NCBI GenBank assembly: GCA_037389465.1
Contig: JAZARR010000193.1
Span: forward strand, 186,001 to 250,000
Source: Baylisascaris procyonis
Lineage: Eukaryota > Nematoda > Chromadorea > Rhabditida > Ascarididae
Reading direction: 5' to 3'
DNA: 64,000 nucleotides
Part shown: positions 62,333 through 64,000 of the stretch, piece by piece
Layout: each line of letters begins with the position of its first letter
How positions within the stretch are numbered: the first letter of the stretch is position 1
Position numbers and translations under genes: made by a program
Notes under the pieces: generated by a model
Told to the model about the DNA's origin: nothing
Database searches by the model: none
Seen by the model: only the letters and a program-made list of their open reading frames with translations

Positions 62333-62639
62333 TTCAAAAAGCAAAAAGAAAAGGGTAAACCTCTCTGCAAGTATGCAGCCCCGTTCTCATGATCTTCACG
62401 CCTCGAATAACTGCTTCCTTCCCGTCAATAGTTTCTTGCATTCTTCTTCGGGCTTACTCACCTAAAAATCACTCATTACATTCAGCCGAAACATTCAACA
62501 CAATTCATGAGAGCTGTACAGCGCTAAATGCAGAGTAAATGTTGCTGCAATCGACCATATTTGACCAAGACCAAATCACGGAAAGTATTCTCAGTGTTCG
62601 ACTTGACACAAGCCAACGTAACGACATAATAATAATCCT

Positions 62640-63480
62640 ACATCCCAGCACACTGTCATCAGTTGACACAACCCCAGACACTCTCGTCAGATTACACAGT
62701 TCCCCCCTCCAGAACACTGTCATCAGATGGTATACATTCCCGGCACTCTCTCATCAATTTAGATGCTCCCCACCGCACTGTCACCAGATGATGACATAAC
62801 CCCAGCATACTGTCATCAGATGACAATAACTCCCCCCACCCCCTCCAGCACACGTCATCAGATTACATACTCCCCCTCCAGGACAGTGTCATCAGGTGAC
62901 ATACTCCTCCTCCAGAACACTATCATCACATGACATACACCCGCGGCACACTCTCATCAGTTTAGATACTCCCCAGTCCACTGTCACTAGATGAAGACAT
63001 AACCCCAGCATACTGTCATCAGATGACATAACTCCCCCCACCCCCTCCAGCGCACCGTCATCAGATTACATACTCCCTCTCCAGGACGGTGTCATCAGGT
63101 GACATACTCCCTCCTCCAGAACACTGCCATCAGATGACATACACCCGCGGCACACTCTCATCAGTTTAGATACTCCCCAGTACACTGTCACCAGATGATG
63201 ACATAACCCCCGCATACTGTCATCAGATGACATAACTCCCCCCCCCCTCCAGCACACTGTCATCGGATGACATACCTACGCCCCACCACACTGTCATCAG
63301 ATGACATATCCGCAGCACACTGTCACCGGATTACATACTCCCCCTCCAGGACAGTGTCTTCAGGTGACATACTCCTCCTCCAGAACACTATCATCACATG
63401 ACATACCTACGCCCCACCACACCGTCATCAGATGACACACTCCGCCCCAGCACATGTCAACATATGACATATCTCAGCAG
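62640..63480. repeat. Minisatellite with palindromic core, array 2
   Basis: This is the same family as 54893-55685: units of about 34 bp with CACTGTCATCAGATGACATA and CTCCCC runs, all in the + orientation. A higher-order period of about 204 bp (six units) is visible: GAT[AG]CTCCCCA recurs at 62762, 62965 and 63169. Core variants include GATTACA and GTTTAGA in place of GATGACA. Confidence 0.93.
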
Positions 63481-63489
63481 ATGTCAGTG

Positions 63490-64000
63490 AAGTAGAAATA
63501 CAAAAAGATGTCATGAAAGCACCTTTCCTATTTCAGCAGCTAAAATACATCCTCAGATCAACCGAACTCTACGCTAGCCACATTCACTGCATAAGAAGTT
63601 TGCTAGTATAATCGTCCTCACCATTTGTAGTTGTGGAGGACATTGAAGCCGATAGCGCAATGATGATATTGTATTCGCCCATCCGAGATAGAAATCTTAT
63701 CGAGCTTGCATATTTCAATGTAAAAAGGATCGCTTTTTCTTATTGCTATTTAGTGGGTGCACAAAATTTTGACTAGTACCTAAATCCATAAACGTAACAG
63801 AAGTAAACTCTAATAATAATTAACAATGCGCCTCTTATCTCCCCACACGTCACCTGGAATTATACACACACTGAGGCACAAACGTATTGCCACTAGTTAG
63901 GTCTATCAAGTCCTAATAGAGAAGTAGAGAAATGCCGATAAAAACGTCAACAATTAATCAATCTTTCAAAGCGATACATTCAATTCGCTATTTGCACTCT
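63490..64000. other. No gene recognised
   Basis: AT-rich right edge of the window. No exon-like segment was seen. Confidence 0.5.

Noticed and set aside
1..64000. tRNA, rRNA, spliced-leader RNA, CRISPR, bacterial operons, viral genes
   Set aside because: The window was scanned by eye for conserved boxes and repeat-spacer structure and nothing convincing was found. A dedicated covariance search could still reveal a small RNA.

Overview
This is a eukaryotic, AT-rich, intron-rich window. It looks most like a nematode with large introns. The evidence for that is the short split exons with pyrimidine-rich TTTCAG/TTGCAG acceptors, introns of about 0.6-5 kb, and the two recognisable protein families. 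Nothing bacterial, viral or CRISPR-like was seen. Almost all short ORFs in the window are chance; the real coding sequence lies in exons of 70-170 bp that must be read through their splice sites.

Left third (about 1-15 kb): the minus strand carries eight consecutive exons of a Rap/Ran-GAP protein of the GARNL3 type. They encode the N-terminal part and most of the Rap-GAP domain, including the KRHVGNDIV segment that holds the family's catalytic Asn thumb. All eight exons join with compatible phases and no stop. The C-terminal part (end of the GAP domain and the expected CNH domain) runs off the left edge. The 4.9-kb intron between exons 3 and 4 (5'->3') contains a G-rich minisatellite of about 2.65 kb with a 950-bp higher-order duplication.

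Middle (15-41 kb): mostly non-coding, probably upstream introns of the same gene. It contains three of the four long (TA)n tracts, a GA-rich tract, a few isolated coding-like segments of unknown identity, and a 0.31-kb segment duplicated 1.26 kb apart. The copy at 37.1 kb contains a possible alternative N-terminal exon; the copy at 38.4 kb is broken. A good candidate first coding exon lies at 40.5-40.6 kb on the minus strand, with its ATG two bases after a TTTCAG acceptor.

Right third (41-64 kb): a repeat-rich accessory region. It contains a perfect 40-bp-arm hairpin abutting one copy of a dispersed 0.29-kb repeat, and a 0.87-kb element with inverted arms of about 240 bp. It also has a decayed, intron-containing fragment of a clathrin heavy chain gene with at least three frameshifts, a 56-bp tandem repeat, and two arrays (55 kb and 63 kb) of one minisatellite family with a palindromic core. 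One of those arrays is internally inverted. Scattered open exon-like segments on the minus strand at 50.6, 53.1, 57.8, 59.7, 60.1 and 61.2 kb could not be assigned. Two of them share an F-x(4)-DY-[IV]-NER motif.

Family assignments come from recognising residues by eye; no search was run. Exon edges are consensus splice sites chosen so that phases agree.
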